Positions 11,191-22,815 of a stretch of 64,000 nt of DNA are shown here, piece after piece. The DNA lies in the NCBI GenBank assembly GCA_018287875.1, contig JAGVVL010000017.1:1488001-1552000 (forward strand), in the 5' to 3' direction. The DNA is from Nigrospora sphaerica (Eukaryota > Ascomycota > Sordariomycetes > Amphisphaeriales > Apiosporaceae). The translations under genes were made by a program, and so were the position numbers. The notes under the pieces were generated by a model. That model did not search any database and was not told the DNA's origin. It was given only the letters and a program-made list of their open reading frames with translations. How positions within the stretch are numbered: the first letter of the stretch is position 1; every line of letters starts with the position of its first letter.

Positions 11191-11966
11191 ATGGTAGCCG
11201 ACGCTGTCATCTACCACCCCTCGGTGGCACACTACCTCAAGTTCGTCGCGACGACGGTGGGTCGCGACAAACTCTTGCGGACCCTGCAGTACTTCTCGCG
11301 CTTCTACGCCTGGTACCTGCTGCGGACCAACGGCACCAAAGGCGAGATCGCGCCCTTCGAGGCCATCAAGAAGCAGTTCGGCCTGGCGCGCAAGCTGATG
11401 CGCGCCGGCAAGAATATCGAGCACTTCAAGGCGGCCGCCGTGGCCGCCGATTCCAAGGGCATGGACCCCGTCCTCCGCTACACCGCCGTGGGCCGCCAGC
11501 TGGGCTACGCCGGCTACCTGACCTTCGACGCCGCCACGCTGCTCGACACGCTCGGCGTCCGCAAGTGGGAGGGCGCCAAGCGGGCCCAGAAGGAGGCCTT
11601 TCGCTTCTGGGCCATCGGCCTGCTGTGCAGCGTCGTGGGCCAGACCTACACGCTCTACCGCCTGAGGGAGCGCGAGGCCAAGGTCGACAAGAAGGAGGGC
11701 GAGGGCGTGGTGGAGGCCAAGCGAATTGCCATGTGAGTGACGGCGCGCCCCTGCGCCCCCTCTGCTACGTGTGTACTGACAAGCCCCGGGGCGGGAACCA
11801 CAGTGAGCGATCCGCCAGCCAACTTCAGCTCCTCTCCGACCTCTGCGACCTGACCATCCCCACCTCGGCGCTGGCGTGGACCTCGTTCGATGACGGCTTT
11901 GTGGGCTTGGCCGGTACTGTCAGCAGTTTGATTGGTGTCTACATGCAGTGGAAGAAGACGGCATGA
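11191..11966 (+). CDS. PEX11: Peroxisomal membrane protein PEX11 (PMP27)
   Basis: Two exons (11191-11732 and 11804-11966) around a 71-nt intron give 234 aa. PEX11 elongates the peroxisomal membrane before fission and influences peroxisome number and medium-chain fatty-acid metabolism. The N-terminal part has the amphipathic segment LLRTLQYFSRFYAWYLLR. FGLARKLMRAGKNIEHFKAA follows, and a central YAGYLTFDAATLLDTLGV. The C-terminus LAGTVSSLIGVYMQWKKTA holds a membrane segment and ends in a short basic tail, as in fungal PEX11. The start is the first ATG after a pyrimidine-rich leader. Length and motifs match the family. Confidence 0.96.
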
Positions 11967-14087
11967 TCCCGTTATCCGCCGTCGCCCCCCCCCACGACGG
12001 GATATGGGAACCCAGGCGCTGAGAAACGCTTTCAAGGTGGGGAAAGAAGGGCCTGGCAACATTCTCTTATGCCTCTGTGACTTTTTTCAAACCAGTGGGC
12101 GTGGGCGTCCACGTGTATGAATAAGAGCCCGCGGCAAATGCATTCTTTTTCTTCGGAACGCGACGGCCGTCATTCCTGCCAAGTAGTTTCGGTATTTAAT
12201 GGCGAGTTTTGTTTTGCAGTTTGGCTTCGAGGCGGTCCCGTCCCGTCGCGGCGAGGGCCTCCCGGCTGCTCGACACACTGGCGTCATAAGCCCCGTTCAA
12301 AGACTGGGGGACTGGACACCTTGGGAACTGGGCACCTCCAGCTGCCAGTCTTTGGTGTTGGTAGTGCGTGGTCGAGCTGATACTAAACAAGCCAAGGAGG
12401 AGACGTTGCTCACTACTTACCTAAGGTTATGTACTACTACTATTACTACTACTATTACTACTACGTACGTACATATGTACGTCAGATAGAAAGCATCGCG
12501 AGGGCCGTAAATGCGGGATGGCACATGTAAAGAGGCGCCGAGCAGCTCCCCATCCCTCGGAGGTCCACGTTTAGGGGACCCAGCCAGACCCACCGCTATT
12601 ACCGCAGCCAATGAATGGATATGGGATTGCCAGAATCTGGGGTTGTTCACAAAACCCATTCAAGCTACTTGTACGGGCCGGGCTCCAGGTCAGGTCGAAT
12701 GCATTTTACGTAGTAGTACGTACTGGGTAGGATTGCGGCTCCACGATGCGCCCAACGTTCCCCAGACGGGTGGCGCCCTCCACAGGCGTATTCCGGGATA
12801 CGAATAGTAGGTACTGACGACCGCGAGCAAGCGCTACACGGTTGTATATGTATCTCAAAGCCATGTACTGTATGTTCGGACAACGCAGACCGCAAAGAGC
12901 TGGCTCGATCTCCCAATGGCTGAATGATACAGAGTAGATGTCGTGCATCCAAATGGGGGCGGTCTTTTCTTTGGGCTTCCATGACGTGCGCTGATAGTGG
13001 GGACGCCAAACGACCTTTCCCCAGATGCCACCCGACGCCTCTCCATCATGTCTATGAGCTCGGAACCCTCCCGGAGCTCAGGAAGCTGTCATGGGTTGCC
13101 TTGTTCGGAGTGTTCCATTCTGCTATGGTATGAGGGGGCTGGCACGCGACCATGCAGCATATGCAAGTAGATACTTAGGGAAAGTAGTAAGCGCGCACGG
13201 GATGAAAATGTCCGTGGTTTGCTTGCGGCCTCTGCCAAGACGCCAAGGGTGCGGGATAGGTGATGGGCGGCAGCGAAGAAAGCTTGACACGGCTCCTAGG
13301 CTTAAGGGATCGCCTGGCCTTTGATTCTACAAGTACACAGAGGCACTGCCCCGTAATGACTGCCGCGCTCTCTTTACCTCGTGTACTGGATGATATTGCA
13401 TATGCTCCGTCCTACTTGTACGCTACAGAACAGATGTCTATATGTCCGCAGGACGCAAACTGCTGCGGCGGCAGGGCATTTCCTCGCCATGGATCTCCAC
13501 GGAACGTGCTCTGTGCAAGGGCCCGCCATAATGTTCAACTTCACCACCCCAGCTCAGTGGACGCGATGGGGACAGCAGGGCCAACAGAGGTCGGTCCGAT
13601 GACTCGCCCAGATAGGAAGCTCACCGATTTTGGCCATGGACACGATATCCGAGGCATGGGGCTAGGACCAAGACAATCGGGACGGCTAGAAGACCCATTG
13701 GTCCCGTGACGAAGATAAGCACCACCTACAGAGACGCTGATGGTCGGTCGGCACGAATCCATGCAACCTCAAAGTACCGAGGGCAATGGGACGAGATTGC
13801 CGGCTGTCAAGGCGCGAAGCTGCTAAACTAAATGTCGTCTATCAATGTTAGCCCCCCCTGCAAAAACTCTCAACTAATAATGAACACCATACGGCCCCGT
13901 TGCCTGCCTCTTCCTTCCTCAGTCCCTCCCAGGCTGTCCTCAGTTACTTCCCATCTTACTTAGGTATCTACCTATCAACCTACCTTGACCTCCAGTAGGA
14001 ACCAGGTCTCTTTTACCTACCCATTTGTATTGGTGTTTACGTAAATCGCCGCGTCAGCCCATCAGGTAGCCTGGAACCACGACCGCC
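11967..14087. other. Intergenic spacer with TAC/ATT microsatellite
   Basis: These 2.1 kb between two plus-strand genes hold no frame with recognisable homology. They contain the trinucleotide repeat and palindrome described separately, and a TAGGTA/CTACCT-rich segment at 13960-13985 close to the permease start. Confidence 0.5.
12428..12482. repeat. TAC/TATTAC trinucleotide microsatellite ending in a 16-bp palindrome
   Basis: Degenerate TAC and ATTAC units run from about 12428 to 12463. They grade into a perfect 16-bp palindrome, ACGTACATATGTACGT, at 12467-12482. Confidence 0.85.
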
Positions 14088-15710
14088 ATGCCGGACCGGG
14101 GCAACGAGCCGAAACAGGAGGCACCGAGCGCTCTCGATGACGACGCGACGTCGCCGGCGCCGCCCCTCGACCGGCGGCCCTTCGCGCAGGCCATCTGGCC
14201 CGTCATGGCGTGCGGCGCCGGCCTCTTCTCGGACGGCTACATCAACAACGTCATCGGCTCGGTGTCGGTGGCCCTCCGGTACGAGTACGGCACCGTCTGG
14301 ACGGGGTCGCGCGCGTACCACTACGTGGCCGACATCGCCTTCGCCGGCACCGTCGTCGGCATGCTCATCTTCGGCTGCGCGGCCGACCGCTGGTCGCGCA
14401 CGGGCTCGCTCCTGCTGTCGACGGCCATCCTCGTCGTCTTCACCGCCCTCGCCGCCGGTTCCTACTACCACGGCGACGCCGTCGCCATGTTCGACATGCT
14501 GACGGCCTGGCGCTTCTTCGTCGGCATCGGCATCGGCGGCGAGTACCCCGCCGGCAGCGTGAGCTGTGCCGAGTCCAGCGGTGAGCTCCGCCGCGGCACC
14601 CGCAACATGTGGTTCATCCTCTTTACCAACTCCATGATCGACTGGGGGTTCGTCTTCGGCGCCTTCGTGCCCTATGTCGTGGCCGCCGCCTGCCGCAACG
14701 GCCACTTCGGCACCATCTGGCGGACGAGCCTGGGCATCGGCGTCGTTTTCCCCCTCGTCCTGTTCCTCCTCCGCTTGAAGCTGAAGGAGCCCGAAGAGTT
14801 CAACCGCCACTCCATGAAGAATGCGAAGACGCCCGTCGGCCTTGTCTTTCGGTACTACGGCTTCAGACTATTTATCGTCGGTCTAGTCTGGTTCCTCTAC
14901 GATGTGAGTGGCCCGGGGCACGGGCGCGGGCGATGAAACTTCCAAATCAAGCTGACATGGCGACAGTTTTCCACCTACGCATTCGGTCTATACTCGAGCT
15001 CCATTCTTTCCAGCATCTACGGCGGCGGCAGCGACCTTCCAGCCCTGACGACCGTCTTCGGGTGGAACACTGTGATTAACCTGTTCTACATTCCCGGGAC
15101 CATGCTTGGAGCGCCCCTGAGCGACCGGATCGGCCCGCGGTGGGCGCTGATCACGGGCGTGACCTGCCAGTCGGTCATCGGCTTCATCATGGCCGGGTGC
15201 TACGCGAAACTGGCGCGGCCCGAAGTCGTGGCCGCCTTCGCCGTCGTCTACGGCATCTTCCTGGCCCTGGGCGAGCTGGGCCCGGGCAACAACATCGGCC
15301 TGCTGGCGGCCAAAACCTGCGCCACGGGCATCCGGGGCCAGTACTACGGCCTGGCGGCGGCGGTCGGCAAGGTCGGCGCCTTCGTGGGCGTCTGGGTCTT
15401 CCCGTACATCCAGGCCGCGGGCGGCGACGACGTGGTAAAGCAAAACCAGTACCCCTTCTGGGTGGCTTCGTGCTTGTGCCTCCTCTCGGCCGCCTTGGTC
15501 TACTTCTGCCTGCCCGAGGTGGGCCAGGATACCATTGCCGAGGAAGATGCCAGATTCCGCGCCTACCTCGAGACGCATGGCTGGGACACGAGACAACTGG
15601 GCCTCAAGAAGGGAGAAACCGTCGATGACGGGCTGGAACGGGGTGAAGTCGAGGGTGAGCCCCTGGAGAAGGGCCGAGGACTGGTCGCGGACCAACCGGT
15701 GAGCCGGTGA
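14088..15710 (+). CDS. MFS permease of the GIT1 / phosphate:H+ symporter group (glycerophosphodiester-type)
   Basis: Two exons (14088-14903 and 14967-15710) with a 63-nt intron encode 519 aa and about 12 hydrophobic membrane segments. In yeast Git1 imports glycerophosphoinositol and glycerophosphocholine with protons; orthology here is at family level. Diagnostic features are GLFSDGYINNVIGSV in the first membrane helix, GCAADRWSR in the loop after helix 2 (the MFS DRxxR signature), WRFFVGIGIGGEYPAGS in helices 4-5, and GNNIGLLAAKTCATGIRGQYYGLAAA in the second half. The N- and C-terminal tails are hydrophilic and cytosolic. The gene is convergent with the acetylxylan esterase gene, with only 245 bp between stops. 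The substrate could be a phosphodiester or another organic phosphate. Confidence 0.88.
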
Positions 15711-15955
15711 GGTGGGCGGTAATGGGAAAAACCTGTCTGTTGCGAGCCACGGTGCGGCTCGCTGAAGCCCGAGGCAGACACCATAAGCGAAGGCAATAAC
15801 TATGTACAAAAAACGCGGCCCGTGTACGTTTTGGATTCGACCGGACATGGCCACCATCACCACCGCCACTGTCAAGACCGCCACTAACCACGCAGCTTTC
15901 CGACGCTGCCTCTCGACCCCCGCCTCCTCCCGTCGCCGTCCCCGTCGCTCATGGT

Positions 15956-16905
15956 CTAGGTGAGCAGGCCGAAGAAGCGCAGCATGTACTGGTCGTTGAC
16001 GGGGGCGGTGTGGCCGACGCCCTGGCCGACGAAGCCCACGAGCTGGGAGCCGTCGCCGTAGATGAGCTGGGTGTAGGCCTGGCTGGGCACGCCGGTGATG
16101 TTGCGCGTGTTCTGGAGGCCGTGGACGTTGCTCCACTGCTTGAGGGCCTCGAAGCCGCACTGGGGGCGGACGAGGTAGTCGGCGTAGCCGTGGTAGATCT
16201 GCATGCGCGGGTACTTGCCCGTGTAGCCGGGGTACGAGTTGCGCACGAAGGCCCCCCACTGGGCGGGTGTGTGCGTGAGGCCCGAGGCGCACGTCTGGTT
16301 GGCCGAGGCGGGCGTGGCGCTGGCGGCGCCGGCGAAGCAGGCGTGGGCGACGCCCGAGTAGGCGGCGCCGGCGACGAAGACGTCGGGGTACGTGGCGGCC
16401 AGCACGTTGGTCATCATGGCGCCGCTGCTGGAGCCGAAGACGAAGACCTTGGACTTGTCGCCGCGGTACTTGTTGACCGTGTAGCTGACCATGTTGACGA
16501 TGCTCAGCGCGTCGCCGCCCGCGCCGTGCGTCAGGCTCGCCGGGTTCTGCACGTCCCAGCAGTTGGACATCTTGTTGGTCGACGGGTAGATGAGGATGAA
16601 GCCCAGCTGGTCGGCGTATTGAGTCGTGCCTCGCGTCCCCTGGTAAAACTGGGTTCCCGAGCCGCCGCACCTGTGCAGCTGCGAGTCGCACGGTTAGCCA
16701 GCTTTTCGCGCCTCGGGGGGGAAAGGGGGAAAGGGGGCCGTTAGCGTACCGCGACCACGACGGCCGGGTTGCTCGCCAGCCTGTCGGGGACGTAGATGTA
16801 CATCTGGACGCCCGTCGGGTTCTGGCCAAAGTTGGACACCTGCTGCAGCGATGCGCACAGGGCCGTGGTGGCCGCGAGGGCCGAGAGGAACAGGGAGCGC
16901 AGCAT
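15956..16905 (-). CDS. Secreted acetylxylan esterase, carbohydrate esterase family 1 (feruloyl-esterase-like fold)
   Basis: Two exons (16750-16905 and 15956-16678) around a 71-nt intron (GTACGC...CAG) give 292 aa. CE1 enzymes remove acetyl groups from xylan outside the cell. A signal peptide is clear (MLRSLFLSALAATTALCA). The esterase core follows with PAVVVALHRCGGSG (oxyanion region) and the nucleophile elbow GSSSGAMM, putting Ser near residue 136. YHGYADYLVRPQCG follows, and GVGHTAP near the C-terminus gives the likely catalytic His. Trp in NCWDV is a usual CE1 feature. No carbohydrate-binding module is attached. The acceptor was chosen to restore ALHRCGG. Confidence 0.92.
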
Positions 16906-17040
16906 GTTGACGCGCTCGGCTTCAAGAATCTGCCTAGTTGGAGGCGGGGAAGGGTTGCTTCTTGTCTGGTTCTGCTGCCGGGCTGTGCGGTGATGGTGCT
17001 GCTGGTCCCCTGGTTTCTTCTGGACGTGCCGGCCTGCCAC

Positions 17041-17041
17041 A

Positions 17042-17075
<34 letters not shown>
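17041..17075. repeat. (AC)n microsatellite with AT lead-in
   Basis: A short AT alternation at 17041-17050 leads into about 12 AC dinucleotides at 17051-17074, roughly 140-170 bp upstream of the acetylxylan esterase start. Alternating purine-pyrimidine runs of this kind can adopt Z-DNA. Confidence 0.9.
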
Positions 17076-17752
17076 TCTACATAATACCGCGACTAGCCTC
17101 TCGCCCCCCCTCCCCTGGAACACCAGCTCACACCCCCCCGGCGCAGACGTCGTCGGCGCCATGGGCTCTGCTTGAGGCATAACCCGAGGTCAGAAGCCGT
17201 GCGGTCCACGTAAATTGACAAGCGCGGAGCTGAGCTGGATTGGGACGGCGCGGAGCCGGAGCCGGAGCCCATTGCCCAAGTTGTGCTGCCGGATAAATCT
17301 AATTGGGCTGGCTGAGCAGAGACGTCGTCGCATCGAGCCCCCCAGTCGGTCATCGCCCTTCAATGGGGTAAGTGATCGGCTTCTATCGACCCTGCAGGCC
17401 GGCGGAGACTGGCTCGAACCCCGGTCGTGCTCTGCCGGACCCCGGCTCGCAGAAGAGGGGATTTCCATCTTGATAAGACGGACTGCCTGTGTAAGGCATG
17501 TAGTATCGCAAGGTGTCCCGATACCCCACAGTCTGGACAAGCGGCAGTCGCACGGCGCCCACGCTCATGATCTTGTCCTGCCCTCCCGCCCAGCCAATCT
17601 GCTGACTGCCTCGGCTAGGGACCTCGGGTCTGCGGCTAGGGTCGCATCCGATGGCACACCAAGTGCCGCCTGCCACTCCCGGCCCATTGCTCCATGTCCA
17701 ACGCGGCGCCTTATGGGCCGCGTAGAACCATGGAAGAAGAAAGAGGGAGAAA

Positions 17753-17774
17753 CGGAAAGAGAGAGAGAGAGAAA

Positions 17775-17814
<40 letters not shown>

Positions 17815-17836
17815 TAAAGAGAAAGAGAGAGAGACA

Positions 17837-17909
<73 letters not shown>

Positions 17910-17921
17910 GGAGAGAGAGAG
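17753..17921. repeat. Long (GA)n homopurine microsatellite
   Basis: About 170 bp are almost purely purine on the plus strand, chiefly GA dinucleotides with GAAA and GGGA interruptions. Only isolated pyrimidines break the tract (near 17815 and 17836). Long apparent open frames on both strands here are products of the repeat. Confidence 0.95.
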
Positions 17922-19054
17922 ATGGATCTTGCCGCCCATCCCCACAGGGGCTGACGACACGTCCGGTGATGCATAGGTACCTGGCAAGGTGCTTCATGGT
18001 CACTCTACGAGCTTCCGGCATTCTTCCAGCCTGTCGACCCGTCAGCCAATCGTCTTGCTGCTTGAAATACCCATGGCCGACTGACTCCCTTCCTGTTCCA
18101 TTTCAACCCGCGTCACCCTCCAGTCCCATACCCAAGCAGACCAGAGGGCCCAGTGGAATCAGGGGCATGCAGTCCATCACTCTCATCGTCTGGCATACCA
18201 TTGCCGGCATACCTTGGTCCTCAAATCCTATCCGACCACGGATTAGCCGATCCAGATTTCTTGAATGTCGGGCGCTTTGGTGGACGGGCTTGGCTAAGCC
18301 TCATAAGAAGGCGAGTATATGTTGCACGTTGGCATGAAAGGCGGGGTACAAAGTTAAGCATATCTCGGGGAACCTGACGTATCTGCACCGCGCACGTCGC
18401 ACAGCTCCGGAGCGGCTGTTCGGGGCGACCGCGCACGGGGCGGTCCAAGGCGGGCAATCACGAGCCCATGGCCGGGCTTAGGCACCCCCCGAAAACAGAT
18501 ATCGTCTCTCTTTAGAAGGGATAGGGTTCAGCGTCTGAAGGCCCGCCTCCTTTAAAGGGTGCAGCCGTCAAAGCGAGACGGCCGTTTCGGAGGCTGGACC
18601 AAGTCCCATCATATCCAGGGCTCACTTGTAAAGATCCAGCCATGCCATGAATGGGCCAAGTCATCTCACCCCCCGCACAAGCTCCTGTACGTACCCCTCG
18701 GTTCCTCGTAGTTGACGGGTCACGTCCAAAGACCAGCAGAAGTGTAACGGCGTGAGAGAGGGCAAGCGGGTTTATTCAGGGGTTCACTAGTGGTACTTGT
18801 GCCCGTCGAGGTTCACCAGCAGCGACATCAGTTACTCCAGCCTCTAATGCCTAAATAACGTTCATGTGACCATCACGGCGGCGATTTAACAATGTGAAAT
18901 CGGCTGCTTCTGGTGGGCACGGCGGTCACAAGACACGAAACGCTTTTACGATTTATTTTCACTTTCTTTTAGCAAGGGGGCCTTTTCTTGAGGCCCGCCA
19001 AATGCCACGAAGTTGCGCTACCAAATGCAAATCTATCACCCAAGGACGATTGCT

Positions 19055-21257
19055 TTACAGCTCATCGTGGTCAACGGGCTCATCGTCGTCACCGCCAGGA
19101 GCGGCGCCACCGTACATCTTCGACGTGATGGGGTAGGCCACCTTCGAGAGCTTCTCCTTCTGCTCCTCGAAGTCCTCGGCCGCGGCCGTGGCGGCGTTCT
19201 CCTCAAGCCAGTCCTGTGCCTCCTTGACAGCATCGAGAATCTAGTATGCGTTAGCGCCATGCCGCACTGCACGGGTTGTACGGAATGTTGACTTACCGTC
19301 TCCTTGTCCTCGTCCTCAATCTTGCCACCGAGACCCTCCTCGTCGTTGACCTGGTTCTTCAGGTTGAAGGCGTAGTTCTCAAGGCCGTTACGGGCCTCAA
19401 TACGCTCGCGGGTGGCCTTGTCCTCCTCGGCGTACTTCTCGGCCTCAGCCACCATGCGCTCAATCTCCTCAGGGGTGAGGCGGCCCTTGTCGTTGGTGAT
19501 GGTGATGGACTCCTGCTTGCCAGTGCCCTTGTCGTGGGCCGACACCTTCAGGATACCGTTGGCGTCCAGCTCAAAGGAGACCTCGATCTGGGGAACGCCG
19601 CGGGGAGCAGGGGGGATGCCAGTGAGCTCGAACTTGCCGAGAATGTTGTTGTCCTTGGTCATGGAGCGCTCGCCCTCGAAGACCTGGATCAGGACAACGG
19701 GCTGGTTATCGGCAGCAGTCGAGAAGATCTGGCTCTTGCGGGTGGGGATGGCAGTGTTGCGGGGAATGAGCTTGGTCATGACACCGCCAGTCGTCTCGAT
19801 ACCGAGAGTCAGAGGGTTGACATCCATCAGGACGACCTCACTGGTACCCTCCTCGCCGGACAGAACACCAGCCTGGACGGCGGCGCCAAAGGCGACGGCC
19901 TCGTCGGGGTTGATACCCTTGCTGGCAGTCTTGCCGTTGAAGAACTCCTGGAGCAGAGCCTGGACCTTGGGAATGCGAGTGGAACCTCCGACCAGGACGA
20001 TCTCGTCGATGTCCTCCTTCTTCAGCTTGGCGTCGTCGAGAACCTGCTTGACCGGCTTCAGCGTACGCTTGAAGAGGTCCATGTTGAGCTCCTCGAACTT
20101 GGCGCGCGTCAGCGTCTCGGAGAAATCCTTGCCCTCGTGGAAGGCCTCGATCTCGATGCGCGTCGTCATTTGCGAAGACAGCGTACGCTTGGCCTTCTCA
20201 GCCTCACGCTTGAGCTTACCCATCGCCTTGAGGTCCTTGGTGACGTCGACGTTGTTCTTCTTGTTGTACGCCTTGGCGAAGTGGTTGATGATGCGCTGGT
20301 CAAAGTCCTCGCCACCCAAGTGCGTGTCACCAGCGGTCGCGAGAACCTCGAAGATGCCAGAGTCGATGGAAAGCAGCGAGACATCGAAAGTACCACCACC
20401 AAGATCGTAGACAATGATGTGCTGCTCGCCCTCCTTCATCTTGTCCAGGCCGTACGCAATAGCGGCGGCAGTGGGCTCGTTGACGATGCGGAGCACGTTC
20501 AGGCCGGCAATGATGCCACTGTCCTTGGTGGCCTGACGCTGGTTGTCGTTGAAGTAGGCCGGAACAGTGACGACGGCATGGGTGACCTTCTTGCCCAGGT
20601 AGGACTCGGCGACCTCCTTCATCTTGCCGAGAATAACGGCGGAGACCTCCTCGGGGGTCAGCTGCTTGGGCTTGCCGGCAACCGTGACCTCGACGACGGG
20701 CTTTCCGTTCTTGTTGACAACCTTGTAGGGGAAGTGCTTCATGTCGGTCTGGACCTCCTTCTCGTCCCACTTGCGGCCGATGAAGCGCCTGTGGATGGGG
20801 TGTCAGCGGGTGTTTTCCAATGGGGACCAGGCAAAGGGAGGCACCCACTTGACATCGTAGATGGTGTTGGAGGGGTTGGAGGCCGCCTGCTGTTTGGCGG
20901 CGTCTCCGACAAGACGCTCCTCATCGGTGTAGGCGACGTAGGACGGGGTGATACGGTTTCCTTGATCGTTGACGAGAATTTCGACCTTGCCCTTCTGCAT
21001 CACACCGACGCAAGAGTAGGTGGTGCCGAGATCCTGTAGGAGTCGCGAGGGTCAGCGGGCTCTTCCGGGTCGGGGTCCGGGACCGGGGCCGGCGCCAAAG
21101 GCTCGGGGGGGGATCAACTTACAATACCAATGACAGTGCCATAGTCGGAAACTTCGTCGGCCTGGACACCCTGGAAGGCCAGAGGAGAGAAAAGAAGGCA
21201 GATCCAGGCGATCATGCCGAGGCCCAGGGCCCAAGAGCTCTGGTTGTTTCGCAACAT
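19055..21257 (-). CDS. KAR2: ER chaperone BiP/Kar2 (Hsp70 family)
   Basis: Four exons (21123-21257, 20849-21033, 19297-20788, 19055-19240) give 665 aa. BiP drives import into the ER, folds secretory proteins with ATP and senses unfolded protein through Ire1. An N-terminal signal sequence ([16 protein letters not shown]) precedes the Hsp70 phosphate loop [13 protein letters not shown], which is created exactly at the first splice junction. Other signatures are [40 protein letters not shown] and the linker/substrate domain start [11 protein letters not shown]. The protein ends in HDEL, the ER retrieval signal. Introns are 89, 60 and 56 nt. I did not find a clear UPRE/ERSE by eye in the upstream sequence. 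Confidence 0.98.
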
Positions 21258-22815
21258 GGCGAGGGGTTTGGAGGGGTGGCTCGGACTACAGTCAAGCAGC
21301 GACGGGGCCAGCAATATGCAGGTGGGAAACAGGAATAAATAAAAGAGAGATGCCGGTGCTGGAGCTCGCGTACGATGCTCGAGCCGAGTTGGTCTTCTTC
21401 ACAAGCACGGAAGTGAATGTGTTTGGAGGAGGAAGAGGACCAGCCGTACTGCAAGCTGGGGGTTTGTTTTAATACTTCACTGCCGGCCAGCGAACAATTA
21501 TTGCATACTGTCTTCTTTCTAGTTGTTGCCAGATTTCAAAAGGCCAGATTTTTGGTAGGTGCACAGGCCATGTGGGCCACGCAGCACAGCATGGCCATCT
21601 CTAACCCCACCTGCTACGGGTACCTTTATGTATCTGCTTCCGAGAACCCCAGTGGCGCTGCCCGTAAACTCCCGGAAAGTACCTTGTCGGTACGGGCGCG
21701 GCCTCTCTCCCCATCAGCCTTGCCACATCGACTTTAAGCTTCTCTCGATGCCCTTTAAAGCAGCTAACAAAAATAGAGGTTACTGGACGACTGCCTCCAT
21801 CCATCCAGTGTCTGCTAGATGCAGGTGGATTCACCTCGATGTGTCACCGTCCCATCCATCCAGAACACAGTTGCGACCGCGGGGGTTCGGTGACGAAGGT
21901 AGGGACGCTGATAGAAGAAAGCAAACGGGCGCGGGATGAATCACTGTCTTAGCAACCGCCGCGTGAATGTACGACGCCGTCGTGTAATGAAGCACATGGC
22001 ACATTCTCGAAGCAGTCCCCAGGTCTAGTCTTGTGGGGCTCCTTTATAACCTACTCGCTCACTGCCATGAGAACCCCTGCTTATAGGCCTATGCGGGAAA
22101 GGTTCTTGTTGGTGGCCGCAGATCTCTCTGCCCCCTCGTCTACCTTATTTGCTACATGCCTTGGGCTCATCCTGCTCCGTACCTACAGGAGGAGCACACC
22201 AGGTTATATTGTACGGAGCCCTCCATGCCTGGATGCAGCCGGACCCCTCAATTACCGTTTATTGCGCGCATGGAGAGCCGGGTACAGAGAGGCCACTGGA
22301 GGCTCGCGAGGCAACTGGGTCCAGAGGGACCTACCCGTTTAGTCAACGGGTCTGCTTCCCACTTGGTAACCTGTTCATGTCGGTTGCATGGGTGTGCACG
22401 GAGGGAGCGTCTCCGTCCGCCCCACGGTTTCCCTGATGTTCTTCCGTGCTGAAGTGGTCTTTTCAAAATGGATTGCACTCCAACCTCACCTCTGTTCCAG
22501 AATTGCCATTCTATCTTTGGCAACTATGCCACGTTGTCGCAAGCACACGATATTAACAGTGTACCGGCAGGCTTGCTTACTGGGAGTACCATGTACCAGC
22601 GTGGACAGGGTGGTCCCCGGAGCCTAGGTACCTTAACATAAAGAAGAAAACCCCGAGCCTAGACAGCATTCAGCTACGTGGCTTGACTGCCGTGACTCGT
22701 TCAACGTGACTCGGTGCATGGGGTATTGTATCTTCTCTCTGCATCGTATTCGACAATAGTCACTGTGGCGTATACATCCTCTGCCTACTGTTCTCTCCGA
22801 CCGGGAAGCGTCCCT
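21258..22815. other. Intergenic: KAR2 upstream region and HBS1 3' flank
   Basis: The 1.56 kb should contain the KAR2 promoter at its left part. CCATCCATCC occurs twice (near 21797 and 21853). No gene or convincing regulatory element is identified. Confidence 0.5.

Larger units (their letters stand above)
16906..19054. other. Intergenic spacer with CA repeat and long purine tract
   Basis: These 2.15 kb lie between the esterase start and the KAR2 stop, both on the minus strand. Open frames here arise from the GA repeat or lack homology. No gene is recognised. Confidence 0.5.

Noticed and set aside
14988..17180. 730-codon minus-strand frame spanning the permease 3' half and the esterase
   Set aside because: It reads out of frame through two identified genes and is Arg/Pro/Leu-rich shadow sequence.
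17395..17480. Second GGTTCGAG-like string on the minus strand, tRNA candidate
   Set aside because: No cloverleaf can be drawn around it.
17383..18021. Ser/Leu- and Arg/Glu-repeat proteins over the GA tract
   Set aside because: They are translations of a dinucleotide repeat in all frames.
19276..21039. 587-codon open frame antisense to KAR2
   Set aside because: It mirrors a certain Hsp70 gene. Long antisense frames in Hsp70 genes are a known effect of strong codon bias, and the frame would cross the real introns with Leu/Val-rich nonsense sequence.
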